A stretch of DNA of 64,000 nt from Bacteroidota bacterium. GTDB lineage: Bacteria; Bacteroidota; Bacteroidia; Bacteroidales; F082. Position numbers and translations under genes: made by a program. The stretch lies in NCBI GenBank assembly GCA_018816765.1, contig JAHIUX010000087.1:62001-126000 (forward strand). The letters run 5' to 3'. Each line of letters opens with the position of its first letter. Positions within the stretch are counted from its first letter, which is position 1. The notes beneath the pieces were generated by a model. That model made no database searches. It was not told where the DNA came from and worked only from the letters and a program-made list of their open reading frames with translations. This document shows, one piece after another, positions 24,736-33,324 of this stretch.

Positions 24736-25083
24736 ATGAAAAACAGGATGTGTTTGCTGGCCATGGGTGTGTTCACCCTGTTCATCGTAGCCGTTTCCTG
24801 CAACAAACCGGAAGAGAAAAGCGATGTTTCCGCGCCATTTATTGTGATGCATGGCGACAGCATTGTGTGGGCTGAACTCGGTAAACCCTATGTTGATGCC
24901 GGAGCATCAGCCTATGATGTGACTGCTGAAAAAGACACCATCGACATCAGTCTGAAAATGGTCACGGATAACAAGGTCAATACCGGGCAGATCGGCAGTT
25001 ACAAAGTGACATTCTCAGTAACAGATGATGCCGGAAATAAGGCCCTTGGCAAGGTCAGGACCGTTTATGTGAACCTTTTCTGA
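24736..25083 (+). CDS. DUF5011-type lipoprotein
   Basis: A 115-aa lipoprotein with a lipobox ending at Cys22 (VAVSC). The mature part is one immunoglobulin-like DUF5011 domain: it shows LGKPYVDAGASAYD and ends SVTDDAGNKALGKVRTVYV, the standard pattern. Such domains mediate protein or glycan contacts at the cell surface. Its last base is the first base of the start codon of the LtaS-like gene, so it is translationally coupled to it. It may be a partner of that membrane enzyme, which is inference from position. Confidence 0.8.
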   Translation: MKNRMCLLAMGVFTLFIVAVSCNKPEEKSDVSAPFIVMHGDSIVWAELGKPYVDAGASAYDVTAEKDTIDISLKMVTDNKVNTGQIGSYKVTFSVTDDAGNKALGKVRTVYVNLF

Positions 25084-27023
25084 TGCGCATTCTTCTAAGT
25101 ATAACGCGCCGCGTGGGTATGCAACGACTGCTGATGATAAAGTTGTTTGCGGTATTGCTCCTCATGGGAACCACCAGGTGGGTGTTTTACCTGTTTAATA
25201 CGGACACCTTCAGCCAGTTGCACTTCTTCGAGCTGCTGAGGCTTATGTTTGTTGGCCTGCGTTTCGACCTGTCGGCTTTGGCCATCATCAACCTTCCGGT
25301 CATCCTGATGCTGACCGTTCCCTTTGTGTTTCGTTTTCATCCAATTTATCAGCGCATTACCAATATACTGTTCGTTGTGCTGAACAGCCTGGCCCTTGCC
25401 CTGAACATGATCGATGTGATCTATTTCAGGTATATATCGAAACGAACGACATCGGAACTCTTCCAGTTTTTTGGCAACAAAGACGAGAACGTATTTTTGC
25501 TCGTAGGGCGCTTTTTCATTGATTTCTGGTATATCCTGCTGATGTTTCTATTGTTGGTGTGGGCACTTGTCTTCATTTCGAAGTTCATCGTGCTTAAAAG
25601 TCCGGCTACCATCCGCCAAACGCGCTGGTATGTTGTGCAATCGCTCATTTGTGTACTTTGGCTTGGGATATCGGTGATCATGATCAGGGGTGGTTTCCAG
25701 TTGAAGCCCATCAGCCTGGTTTCTGCTGCCCGCTACACTAGCCCGCAGCATATGGCGTTGGTGCTAAACACCCCCTTTACGGTAATTAAAACATACAATA
25801 CCAAGGCGATCAAACCCGTAAGCTATTTTGAGCATGATGCCCTGGTGAAGGTATTCAATCCGGTTTATGCCGGTTTTCCGGTAACGGCCGGTGACAGCCT
25901 CGGGCAGGATAAGAAAAATGTGGTCATACTGATACTGGAAAGCTTTGGCCGTGAGCATATTGGGTTTTATCAGGCGTCAACTGAAAATTCTAACACGCCA
26001 TTCCTTGATTCACTGCTGGCAGAAAGCATCAGCTTCAGGGCCTGGGCCAACGGCAAGCGCTCCATCGAAGCCGTTCCTTCCATCCTTGCCAGCTTGCCTT
26101 CGCTGATGAATATCGACTACCTGACATCGCATTATGTGAGCAACAACATCACAGGCCTGGGTACAATTTTGCAGGAAATGGGTTATTCGACGGCTTTCTT
26201 TCACGGCGGAAGCAACGGAACCATGAGCTTTGACGCTTTTGCCCGGGTTGCCGGATTCGAGCATTATTTCGGACGCGACGAATACAGCAACGAAGCTGAC
26301 TTTGACGGACAGTGGGGCATCTTCGACGAGCCATTTCTGCAGTACACGGCAGCGCAAATTAATGCTATGCCCGAACCCTTTGGCGTTGGCTTGTTTACGC
26401 TGTCGTCGCACCATCCTTACACAGTACCACCACAATATAACCAGGCTTTTCCAAACGCACACAACAAAATACAGAAAAGCATTGCCTATACCGATCTGGC
26501 CCTCAGGCGATTCTTCGAGACAATGAAACACGAGCCCTGGTTTAATCACACGATTTTTGTGATCACTGCTGACCACACTTCGGAAGATGACAAAATTGGC
26601 GGAATGAATTCGGCTTTAGGGAATTTTGCTGTTCCGCTGGCCTTCTATCAACCCGATCAGCAGGCCGGAGCCAGGATTGATGGACTCGCTCAGCAGACCG
26701 ACATTTTACCCACCCTTCTTGCCATGCTGCATTACGATAAACCCTTCGTGGCTTTTGGTAACAACCTGATCGGAACGACGAAGCCCGCATACAGTGTAAG
26801 CTTTCTCAATGGCATTTATCAATTGCTGATGGACGGCTACCTGATTCAGTTCAATGGAAGCCAGACCATTGGTTTGTATCAGATGGAGAAAGATCCCATG
26901 CTCCTCAACAACCTGGCTGATACAGAACCCGAAGTAAAGCACAGGCTTGAGTCATTTTTAAAGGCTGTAATCCAGCAGTATAATAACAGAATGATAAATA
27001 ACGCGTTAACCTTAATTGAATAA
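25083..27023 (+). CDS. LtaS-like phosphoglycerol transferase/sulfatase-family membrane protein
   Basis: A 646-aa inner-membrane enzyme with about five N-terminal transmembrane helices (residues 10-205) and a periplasmic alkaline-phosphatase/sulfatase-fold domain. Metal-site motifs are VVILILESFGREHIG, a nucleophile region NGKRSIEAVPSILASLP, and a late ITADHTS with the metal-binding Asp-His. Gram-positive LtaS makes lipoteichoic acid, which Gram-negatives lack, so here it more likely transfers phosphoglycerol or phosphoethanolamine to a lipid, glycan or lipid A. It overlaps its neighbours by 1 bp on each side. The lipid kinase that follows fits recycling of the diacylglycerol such a transfer releases. 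Confidence 0.85.
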   Translation: MRILLSITRRVGMQRLLMIKLFAVLLLMGTTRWVFYLFNTDTFSQLHFFELLRLMFVGLRFDLSALAIINLPVILMLTVPFVFRFHPIYQRITNILFVVLNSLALALNMIDVIYFRYISKRTTSELFQFFGNKDENVFLLVGRFFIDFWYILLMFLLLVWALVFISKFIVLKSPATIRQTRWYVVQSLICVLWLGISVIMIRGGFQLKPISLVSAARYTSPQHMALVLNTPFTVIKTYNTKAIKPVSYFEHDALVKVFNPVYAGFPVTAGDSLGQDKKNVVILILESFGREHIGFYQASTENSNTPFLDSLLAESISFRAWANGKRSIEAVPSILASLPSLMNIDYLTSHYVSNNITGLGTILQEMGYSTAFFHGGSNGTMSFDAFARVAGFEHYFGRDEYSNEADFDGQWGIFDEPFLQYTAAQINAMPEPFGVGLFTLSSHHPYTVPPQYNQAFPNAHNKIQKSIAYTDLALRRFFETMKHEPWFNHTIFVITADHTSEDDKIGGMNSALGNFAVPLAFYQPDQQAGARIDGLAQQTDILPTLLAMLHYDKPFVAFGNNLIGTTKPAYSVSFLNGIYQLLMDGYLIQFNGSQTIGLYQMEKDPMLLNNLADTEPEVKHRLESFLKAVIQQYNNRMINNALTLIE

Positions 27024-27928
27024 TGGCCAGAACGACCAGAAAGCGAAAAATCCGTTTCATTGTGAATCCCATCGCGGGCAATTCACAGAAGGAGACTTTT
27101 CCGGTGCTTGTTGGTCAGGTGTTGAACAGGCAGTTGTTTAACTGGGAAGTCATCTTTACTGAACATGCGGGTCATGCGAGTGAGTTAAGCCGCGAAGCTG
27201 TTGAGCATGGTACGGATATCGTTGTGGCCGTGGGCGGCGATGGAACCATTAATGAAGTTGCCCGTTGCCTTGTTGGGACGAATACCGTGCTGGGCATCAT
27301 TCCAAGCGGCTCGGGCAATGGCCTGGCCCGCCACCTGAATATTCCGCTGAATTTCGAGGGAGCCCTGAAGCTCATCAATACAGGCGAAGTGGTGAAAATT
27401 GACACAGCCACCATCAACGACAGGGTGTTCATCAGCATTGCCGGAGTTGGTTTCGACGCGCTGGTGGCCAAGCTCTTTGCCCAGAAGCCAACGCGTGGTT
27501 TCTTCACTTACTTCAAAATTGTTGCCCAGCGGTTTCAGTCATACAGACCCAAAACGTACAAACTGATACTCGACGGGCACACCACCATCAAAAGCAAGGC
27601 CTTGTTTATCAGTCTGGCCAACTCAAACCAGTTTGGCTACAATACCACCATAGCCCCGAATGCCAAGCTGAACGACGGCCTCATAGATGTATGTATTGTG
27701 CAGAAACCCAATATCTTCGAGATGCCATTGATCATCAACCTCTTGTTTTTGAACATGATTCACCGCTCACGTTTCGTACAAATTCACCGTGCGGCTGAGG
27801 TGCAGCTCATCAGGAAAAAGAACAGGGTTGTGAACCTTGACGGCGAACCGGTAAGGCTGACGAATAACCTTACTGTTCGTGTCAACCCATTGAGTTTAAA
27901 CATCATCATACCACAAAAAAATGAGTAA
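27023..27928 (+). CDS. Diacylglycerol kinase family lipid kinase
   Basis: A 301-aa DagK/YegS-type cytosolic kinase. The N-terminal FIVNPIAGN and the nucleotide motif VVAVGGDGTINEVARCL are canonical, as is GIIPSGSGNGLARHL. The C-terminal beta domain ends with VNLDGEPV, the conserved acidic loop. It phosphorylates diacylglycerol or a related lipid. Coupled by a 1-bp overlap to the LtaS-like gene, it may return diacylglycerol to phosphatidic acid. It overlaps the SUI1 gene by 8 bp. Confidence 0.93.
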   Translation: MARTTRKRKIRFIVNPIAGNSQKETFPVLVGQVLNRQLFNWEVIFTEHAGHASELSREAVEHGTDIVVAVGGDGTINEVARCLVGTNTVLGIIPSGSGNGLARHLNIPLNFEGALKLINTGEVVKIDTATINDRVFISIAGVGFDALVAKLFAQKPTRGFFTYFKIVAQRFQSYRPKTYKLILDGHTTIKSKALFISLANSNQFGYNTTIAPNAKLNDGLIDVCIVQKPNIFEMPLIINLLFLNMIHRSRFVQIHRAAEVQLIRKKNRVVNLDGEPVRLTNNLTVRVNPLSLNIIIPQKNE

Positions 27929-28259
27929 ACCAAAGCGGGAAGGTATTGTATATTCAACAAACCCCGATTTCACCTACGATAGCGGAGAAGCGGAAGAAGC
28001 GCTAACCCTGGTGCCCGCGAAGCAACAACTGCGGGTCATGCTGGATAAAAAACAAAGGGGTGGCAAAAAAGTCACCTTGGTTACCGGCTTTGTAGGCAGC
28101 GATGCCGACCTGAACGCGCTTGGAAAGACCCTGAAAACCCTTTGCGGCAGTGGGGGCACGGTAAAGGATGGCGAAATGCTGATTCAGGGCGACTTCAGGG
28201 AAAAAGTGTTGAACTACCTGATTGCCAGGGGATACAAAGCTAAACAGGCGGGAGGCTGA
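27921..28259 (+). CDS. SUI1/eIF1-like translation factor (YciH type)
   Basis: A 112-aa protein. The SUI1 domain covers the C-terminal 75 residues: RGGKKVTLVTGFVG, LGKTLKTLCGSGGTVKDG and IQGDFREKVLNYL, all standard. YciH-like proteins influence start-codon selection or stress translation in bacteria. It lacks other domains. It is embedded in an operon of lipid enzymes, overlapping the kinase by 8 bp, with no clear functional link. Confidence 0.93.
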   Translation: MSKPKREGIVYSTNPDFTYDSGEAEEALTLVPAKQQLRVMLDKKQRGGKKVTLVTGFVGSDADLNALGKTLKTLCGSGGTVKDGEMLIQGDFREKVLNYLIARGYKAKQAGG

Positions 28260-28262
28260 GGC

Positions 28263-28850
28263 ATGCGTCTGGAGGCGGGTCAGGAATACTGGAATAGCCA
28301 GTACGCACACAGCAAAACAGGCTGGGATATCGGTTATGCTTCGCCGGCATTGGTTACCTATGCCGCTCAGCTTTACAATAAAAGCCTGAAAATGCTCATC
28401 CCGGGATCGGGTAGGGGATGGGAGGCGGGCTACCTGATGGAACAGGGCTTTACCGAAGTGTATTACCTCGATTATGTGAAACAGGCAGCGGATGATTTTC
28501 TGATTCGCTATCCCGAATTCCCTGAAAGCCATGTGCTTGTCAGCGATTTTTTTGCACTCAGCGGCCGGTTTGACCTGATCCTGGAGCAGACCTTCTTTAG
28601 TGCAATTTCGCCTGATGCGAGGAAAAGTTATGCCGAAAAATGCCACCAACTGCTGAACCCGGGAGGAAAACTCGTCGGACTTTTTTTTAACCATGAATTT
28701 ACCTTCGAGGGTCCTCCCTTTGGAGGAACCAATGAAGTCTACCGCACATTGTTTGCACCCTACTTTTATTTTGACACCTTTGAAACCGCCCATAACTCAA
28801 TCAAACCAAGGCAAGGGCGTGAGACTTTTGCCATACTTCGGAAAAAATGA
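28263..28850 (+). CDS. TPMT-like S-adenosylmethionine methyltransferase
   Basis: A 195-aa Rossmann methyltransferase of the thiopurine S-methyltransferase type. The N-terminal YWNSQYAHSKTGWDIG, the SAM motif MLIPGSGRGWEAGYL and the acidic VYYLDYV are present. EQTFFSAISP is characteristic of the TPMT group (thiol, selenium or tellurium methylation in known members). It ends an operon beginning at 24736, 3 bp after the SUI1 gene. Confidence 0.88.
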   Translation: MRLEAGQEYWNSQYAHSKTGWDIGYASPALVTYAAQLYNKSLKMLIPGSGRGWEAGYLMEQGFTEVYYLDYVKQAADDFLIRYPEFPESHVLVSDFFALSGRFDLILEQTFFSAISPDARKSYAEKCHQLLNPGGKLVGLFFNHEFTFEGPPFGGTNEVYRTLFAPYFYFDTFETAHNSIKPRQGRETFAILRKK

Positions 28851-28923
28851 TTTGCGCCGTCTGCCGATTATTGCCTAAATTCGTCCGGTAAAACAACCAA
28901 TCACTTCCTAAAACAACTGCCTT

Positions 28924-29634
28924 ATGAACAACGACACCATTACTTCCATTGGAACGATTTCCAAAAAGGAGAACCTAGCCTCTGTTGAGCATGAAACCAA
29001 TACCCATGTGCTGGTACTCGAATCGCTGTTCCCTTTTCCGGGCTACCATGGAACTACCGTACCTGACAGAACCGATCCGCGTTCGCTTTTTCTGGTGACC
29101 AATAATGTGTTCAGCGATGATAAAATCATCCGGGCCATCAAACAGATCAAGGGTAATTTCCCGATGTATTTCGACGGTGCACCCGGGGTGATACAGCTGT
29201 TCAACAAACCTGCCGGTGTGATCAGGCTTAAGTACCTGCCCTACAACCTGGTGGGTGATCTTGTTGCGGCATTTCAGGATGAGGGCATTACCTTCCTGAA
29301 AGAACGCAAGGTGCAGGAATACAACAGCATTATCAAAATAACCAAGTTTTTCACCATCCATAAATCGACCGAAGGAATTTATGTGGATGAAAACTGGAAG
29401 GAAATGGCATATCTGCAAATGCCGATTCAGATGCGCTGGAATTCGTTCGAAAAAATCACGGCCAGCATCAAGCACAATGTCGAAGACAACAACTTCGATG
29501 CCGCACTGACCTATATGTACGACAAACATGGCCTGCTTGATTTTGTGCGCATCTACGATGAACAAAGCTGCCAGGGAAAGCTGATTTTTATCCGCGAGAA
29601 ATACCTGGATGCCATCAAATACCTTACTTATTAA
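28924..29634 (+). CDS. Protein of unknown function
   Basis: A 236-aa soluble protein without signal peptide or membrane helix, predicted alpha/beta. Notable segments are LFPFPGYHGTT near residue 37 and a C-terminal region ending REKYLDAIKYLTY. I do not recognise the family. It is 15 bp upstream of the mechanosensitive channel gene and in the same direction, so it may be co-transcribed with it and could modulate it or share a stress response. The start ATG fits a compact N terminus. Confidence 0.65.
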   Translation: MNNDTITSIGTISKKENLASVEHETNTHVLVLESLFPFPGYHGTTVPDRTDPRSLFLVTNNVFSDDKIIRAIKQIKGNFPMYFDGAPGVIQLFNKPAGVIRLKYLPYNLVGDLVAAFQDEGITFLKERKVQEYNSIIKITKFFTIHKSTEGIYVDENWKEMAYLQMPIQMRWNSFEKITASIKHNVEDNNFDAALTYMYDKHGLLDFVRIYDEQSCQGKLIFIREKYLDAIKYLTY

Positions 29635-29649
29635 CCAATCGTTTTATCT

Positions 29650-30918
29650 ATGTTTGAATACATCAATGGCCTTGTCAGGTCACTGCTACAGCCCATGCAA
29701 CTTGTTGAACGTGAAGCTGCAATTTATGCTGAAGGGGCCTCTTTTCTGAGTTTGTTTATCCTGGCGGTGCTGGTTTATTATATCGCCAGGTTTGTCATCA
29801 GGCAAACAGTCTTTGTATTTATTCACCGCTCATCAACCGAATATGACGACATCCTGATCAAAAACAAGGTTTTCTCACGGGCATCCTACCTGGTTCCGTC
29901 ATACATCATTTCGACCTTTGTTCCGGCTGCCTTGCCCAGTTTCCCGAAAAGCATCATCTTCGTTCAACATGGCGTTCAGGTATATGTGATTTTTGTGGTC
30001 ATGCTGATCCTCAGTGGCTTGTTATCGAGTGTGCTTGATATTTACAACACCTTCGATGTGGCACGAAGCAAACCCATCAAGGGATTGATTCAGATCATCA
30101 AAATCATCATGTATGTGGTTGGCGGACTGATGATTGTAGCCACAGTCATCGGTCGTGACCTGGGGACATTGTTGCTCGGTTTGGGAACGCTGTCCGCTGT
30201 GCTCATCCTGGTGTTTAAAGATCCGATCCTGGGTTTTGTAGGTGGCATTCAGTTGTCGCAAAACGATATGGTACGCTTAGGCGACTGGATTACAATGAAC
30301 AAATATGGCGCCGACGGGGAAGTAAAAGAAATTACCCTGACTACGGTAAAGGTGCAGAACTGGGATAAAACCATCACCACCATACCCACCTATGCCATGG
30401 TTTCTGATTATTTTCAGAACTGGCGTGGCATGCAGGAGTCAGGTGTCAGGCGCATCAAGCGGCACCTTTCAATCGATATGGAGAGTGTGAAATTCTGCAC
30501 CCCTGAGATGTTGCAACGCTTCAGGTCCTACCAGTTGATCTCGGCATACATTGACCAAAAAGAGCATGAAATCAGCCAATACAATGCCGAAAACAACATT
30601 GATACCTCAAACCTGGTGAACGGGCGCCGGCAAACAAACCTGGGCGTTTTCAGGGCCTATATGACAGCGTTTTTCCAGCAAAGCCCGCGTATCAACAAAG
30701 AGCTCACCCTGATGGTAAGGCAGTTGCAGCCAACCGAGAAGGGCATTCCGATTGAGATTTATGTGTTTAGCAAAATTCAGGAATGGACTGCCTATGAAGC
30801 ATTGCAAAGCGATATTTTTGACCATATGCTGGCCGTGCTTCCCATGTTTGACCTAAGGGTGTTTCAGGAACCATCAAACAGCAACCTGTCAGCTTTGGTG
30901 GAGAAATTGTCGAAGTAA
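29650..30918 (+). CDS. Mechanosensitive ion channel, MscS family (YbdG-like)
   Basis: A 422-aa inner-membrane channel. Four or five helices occupy residues 25-195; the pore-lining helix is TLLLGLGTLSAVLILVF and leads into KDPILGFVGGIQLSQNDM, the MscS beta-domain junction. The cytosolic part holds GDWITMNKYGADGEVKEI and VKVQNWDKTITTIPTYAM, which fits the YbdG/miniconductance branch. It releases solutes on osmotic downshift. The upstream unknown gene is 15 bp away. Confidence 0.93.
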   Translation: MFEYINGLVRSLLQPMQLVEREAAIYAEGASFLSLFILAVLVYYIARFVIRQTVFVFIHRSSTEYDDILIKNKVFSRASYLVPSYIISTFVPAALPSFPKSIIFVQHGVQVYVIFVVMLILSGLLSSVLDIYNTFDVARSKPIKGLIQIIKIIMYVVGGLMIVATVIGRDLGTLLLGLGTLSAVLILVFKDPILGFVGGIQLSQNDMVRLGDWITMNKYGADGEVKEITLTTVKVQNWDKTITTIPTYAMVSDYFQNWRGMQESGVRRIKRHLSIDMESVKFCTPEMLQRFRSYQLISAYIDQKEHEISQYNAENNIDTSNLVNGRRQTNLGVFRAYMTAFFQQSPRINKELTLMVRQLQPTEKGIPIEIYVFSKIQEWTAYEALQSDIFDHMLAVLPMFDLRVFQEPSNSNLSALVEKLSK

Positions 30919-30951
30919 GGCCTGAAACGATTTCTGTGGCAGTTATTCCGG

Positions 30952-31431
30952 CTATTGCAGCTTGCCGGTTTTCACTGACTTTGCCCGCTGCCACTCCATC
31001 CGGTAGTACTTCCAGGGGGCGACCAAAAAGCCATAGTTGTAATGGGCATGGGGTTTATGGTGGTCATAATGCGCTGCCAGGGTGGCCCTCAGGTAACGGT
31101 TACGCAGCTTGTTCAGTATGGGTATGCGTTGATGCACCAGCACATCATGAAAAAGAAAATAGGCCAGCCCGTACAAGGCAATCCCTAATCCCAGATAGAA
31201 CCGCCAGTCGAAGCCGGCGCCGGCTCCGGTAAATACAAGCAGGAAGCTGGGCAAAGCAAATATCAAAGCGAAGACATCATTCCATTCAAACTTGCGGCCA
31301 TCGCGGATATGGTGGTCTTTGTGCAGTATCCAGAGAAAGCCATGCATCACGTATTTGTGGGTGAACCAGGCCACAAACTCCATGAACAAAAATGCTGCTA
31401 TCAGCAGAAAACCATTGAAGAATGCCCCCAT
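30952..31431 (-). CDS. crtZ: Beta-carotene hydroxylase, CrtZ type
   Basis: A 159-aa di-iron membrane hydroxylase with three or four helices. The four histidine boxes are HKYVMH, HKDHH, HDVLVH and HYDHH, the CrtZ pattern. It adds hydroxyl groups to beta-ionone rings, giving zeaxanthin from beta-carotene. It is last in the carotenoid operon, 4 bp after idi. No cyclase gene (crtY/crtYcd) lies in the window, so the ring must be formed by an enzyme encoded elsewhere. Confidence 0.92.
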   Translation of the reverse strand: MGAFFNGFLLIAAFLFMEFVAWFTHKYVMHGFLWILHKDHHIRDGRKFEWNDVFALIFALPSFLLVFTGAGAGFDWRFYLGLGIALYGLAYFLFHDVLVHQRIPILNKLRNRYLRATLAAHYDHHKPHAHYNYGFLVAPWKYYRMEWQRAKSVKTGKLQ

Positions 31432-31435
31432 TTTG

Positions 31436-31960
31436 TTATTTGTGTTGATGTAAATACTGATCCACCCGATCGAAAATAATGCGGAACCAAACTGTGTAGC
31501 TTTCAGGATGTTCGCGCATGTCCTCCCTGATGGCAGACATTGTGGCGTATTTCCAGCTGTTCACTTCTGCCGGATTAAGCTGAGGAACGTCGTCGCTGTA
31601 GCCGATCAGCACATGGTCGAGTTCATGTTCTGTCAAGCCCTGGCCAACGTCGGCTTTGTAAATAAACGAGAATACTTCCTTCATCTCAGCCTTCATTCCC
31701 ATTTCTTCCAGCAGTCGCCTGTCGGCGGCCTGATGCACACTTTCGTGCTGACGCGGATGGCTGCAGCAGGTGTTTGTCCAGAGTCCGGGGCTGTGGTATT
31801 TGCCTAAGGCACGCTGCTGCAGCAACAATTCATTGTTGCTGTTGAACAGAAAAACGGAGAAAGCCCTATGTAGTACGGCCTCCCTATGGGCCTGCATTTT
31901 TTCCATCAGGCCCTGTGCCACATCGTTGACATCGACCAGGATCACAAATTCATTTTCCAT
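31436..31960 (-). CDS. idi: Isopentenyl-diphosphate delta-isomerase, type I
   Basis: A 174-aa Nudix-fold enzyme that interconverts IPP and DMAPP, feeding carotenoid synthesis. It shows QRALGKYHSPGLWTNTCCSH with the catalytic Cys, the Nudix-like AADRRLLEEMGM and a late ELDHVLIG glutamate motif. It overlaps the upstream unknown gene by 11 bp and precedes crtZ by 4 bp. Confidence 0.95.
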   Translation of the reverse strand: MENEFVILVDVNDVAQGLMEKMQAHREAVLHRAFSVFLFNSNNELLLQQRALGKYHSPGLWTNTCCSHPRQHESVHQAADRRLLEEMGMKAEMKEVFSFIYKADVGQGLTEHELDHVLIGYSDDVPQLNPAEVNSWKYATMSAIREDMREHPESYTVWFRIIFDRVDQYLHQHK

Positions 31961-32480
31961 GGCTTAATTGATTGATGAGCGCATCAAGCTGCTGGCGTTC
32001 GATGGCCAGAGGTTGCGCAGTTTGTGCGACAAATTTAAGGAGTTTTAGCGTGAATTCAGCATCTGTCAGCAAGGTTGGGTTATTGGCCAGACCTGTCACG
32101 ATCATGGCACGGTCCTCGGTAAGCTGGCCACTATAGCCAAGAAAATGGGGTGCGTTAACTTGTACACTCAGGCGCATAAACCTGATTTCTATGTTGTTGG
32201 GTTGCGCTTTAACTGCTTGTTCTATCCATAGCCTGCCTTCCTGAAAACGGCTGTATTTTGTGTAAGGATTATAAGAGCAGGCGGCAGATGTTGCGCGCGC
32301 CATGCCTTTGTAAGCCAATAACACGGGATCATTAGCGGTATTTGCTGCATCAATGGTTTCAAACAATGCCTCCGAAAGGCATTTGTCTTCTTCGAACCTA
32401 AAAAAAAGCCGGCGCGATTCCTGAAGCAGCTCAGATGGAACTGTCAGTTGCAACAGCAGCAGTATGGATGCGATTCCCAT
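31950..32480 (-). CDS. Unknown protein inside the carotenoid operon
   Basis: A 176-aa protein with a short hydrophobic N terminus (a probable signal peptide or anchor, residues 1-15) and an otherwise helical, TPR-like pattern: VLLAYKGMARATSAA, GRLWIEQAVKAQPNNIEIRFMRL. No catalytic motif is seen. It overlaps idi by 11 bp and follows crtB by 4 bp, so it is translated as part of the carotenoid operon. It may act in assembly or location of the pathway, which is inference. Confidence 0.75.
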   Translation of the reverse strand: MGIASILLLLQLTVPSELLQESRRLFFRFEEDKCLSEALFETIDAANTANDPVLLAYKGMARATSAACSYNPYTKYSRFQEGRLWIEQAVKAQPNNIEIRFMRLSVQVNAPHFLGYSGQLTEDRAMIVTGLANNPTLLTDAEFTLKLLKFVAQTAQPLAIERQQLDALINQLSHGK

Positions 32481-32484
32481 CGGA

Positions 32485-33324
32485 TTATAAGATATTGAGG
32501 CGATAACGCAGATAGGACGTCACCAGCAAGCCGTATTTGGCTGAGTTGGGTACCCTGATGCGTTTGTTTTGTAACAACATATTGCTGTTCAGTCGCTTAA
32601 TTTTCTTAAAGAGGCTGAAGTAATACACATAGGCCGAATACACGCCATAGCGCGCACCATGCGGCAGTTTCCTGATGCCTGCAAGCCCGTCGGCGAAGTC
32701 TTTGGCAATGTCGTCCTCAATGCGTTGCTTTGTTTCGGCAGTAAAGTTGGCCATATCGATACCGGGAAAATAGGTCCGGCCCAGCTGAACATGGTCGGTG
32801 TGCATATCGCGCAGAAAATTGATCTTCTGAAATGCCGATCCCAGGCGCATGGCGGAAAACTTTAACTCGTCATATTGCTGCTGATTACCATAGGTGAACA
32901 CGTGAAGGCACATGAGGCCCACCACTTCGGCAGAACCCAGAATATAATCTTCGAACAGCATCTGGCTGTACTCAATATCAACAAGATCCATCTCCATGCT
33001 CTTCAGGAAACGGTCGATCAGTTCCCATTCAATGCCATAGGTGTGAACGGCTTCCTGAAAACTGTTCAGAATCGGATTGAGGCTGATGCGGCGCTCAATG
33101 GCATTTACTGTATCGGCGCGAAATTCAGCCATCAGCGTATTCTTGTCGTAGGCATGAAAGGTGTCTACAATTTCATCGGCCAGCCTGACAAAGCCATAGA
33201 TGGCATAAATGGGATCGTGTAACTCCTTGCTGAATAACCGAATGCCCAGCGAAAACGAGGTGCTGTAGGCACGGGTTGTCATCTTGCTGGTACGCCGCGA
33301 AATGGAATCATAAATGGATTTCAT
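32485..33324 (-). CDS. crtB: Phytoene synthase
   Basis: A 279-aa trans-isoprenyl diphosphate synthase that joins two GGPP into phytoene. The first Asp motif is VRLADEIVDTF (Asp50, Asp54) and the second NFLRDMHTDH; YSTSFSLGIRLF near residue 20 is typical of CrtB. It overlaps crtI by 4 bp. Highly likely functional. Confidence 0.95.
   Translation of the reverse strand: MKSIYDSISRRTSKMTTRAYSTSFSLGIRLFSKELHDPIYAIYGFVRLADEIVDTFHAYDKNTLMAEFRADTVNAIERRISLNPILNSFQEAVHTYGIEWELIDRFLKSMEMDLVDIEYSQMLFEDYILGSAEVVGLMCLHVFTYGNQQQYDELKFSAMRLGSAFQKINFLRDMHTDHVQLGRTYFPGIDMANFTAETKQRIEDDIAKDFADGLAGIRKLPHGARYGVYSAYVYYFSLFKKIKRLNSNMLLQNKRIRVPNSAKYGLLVTSYLRYRLNIL

Noticed and set aside
25083-27023. A true lipoteichoic acid synthase
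   Set aside because: The family is right, but Bacteroidota do not make lipoteichoic acid; it is described as LtaS-like.
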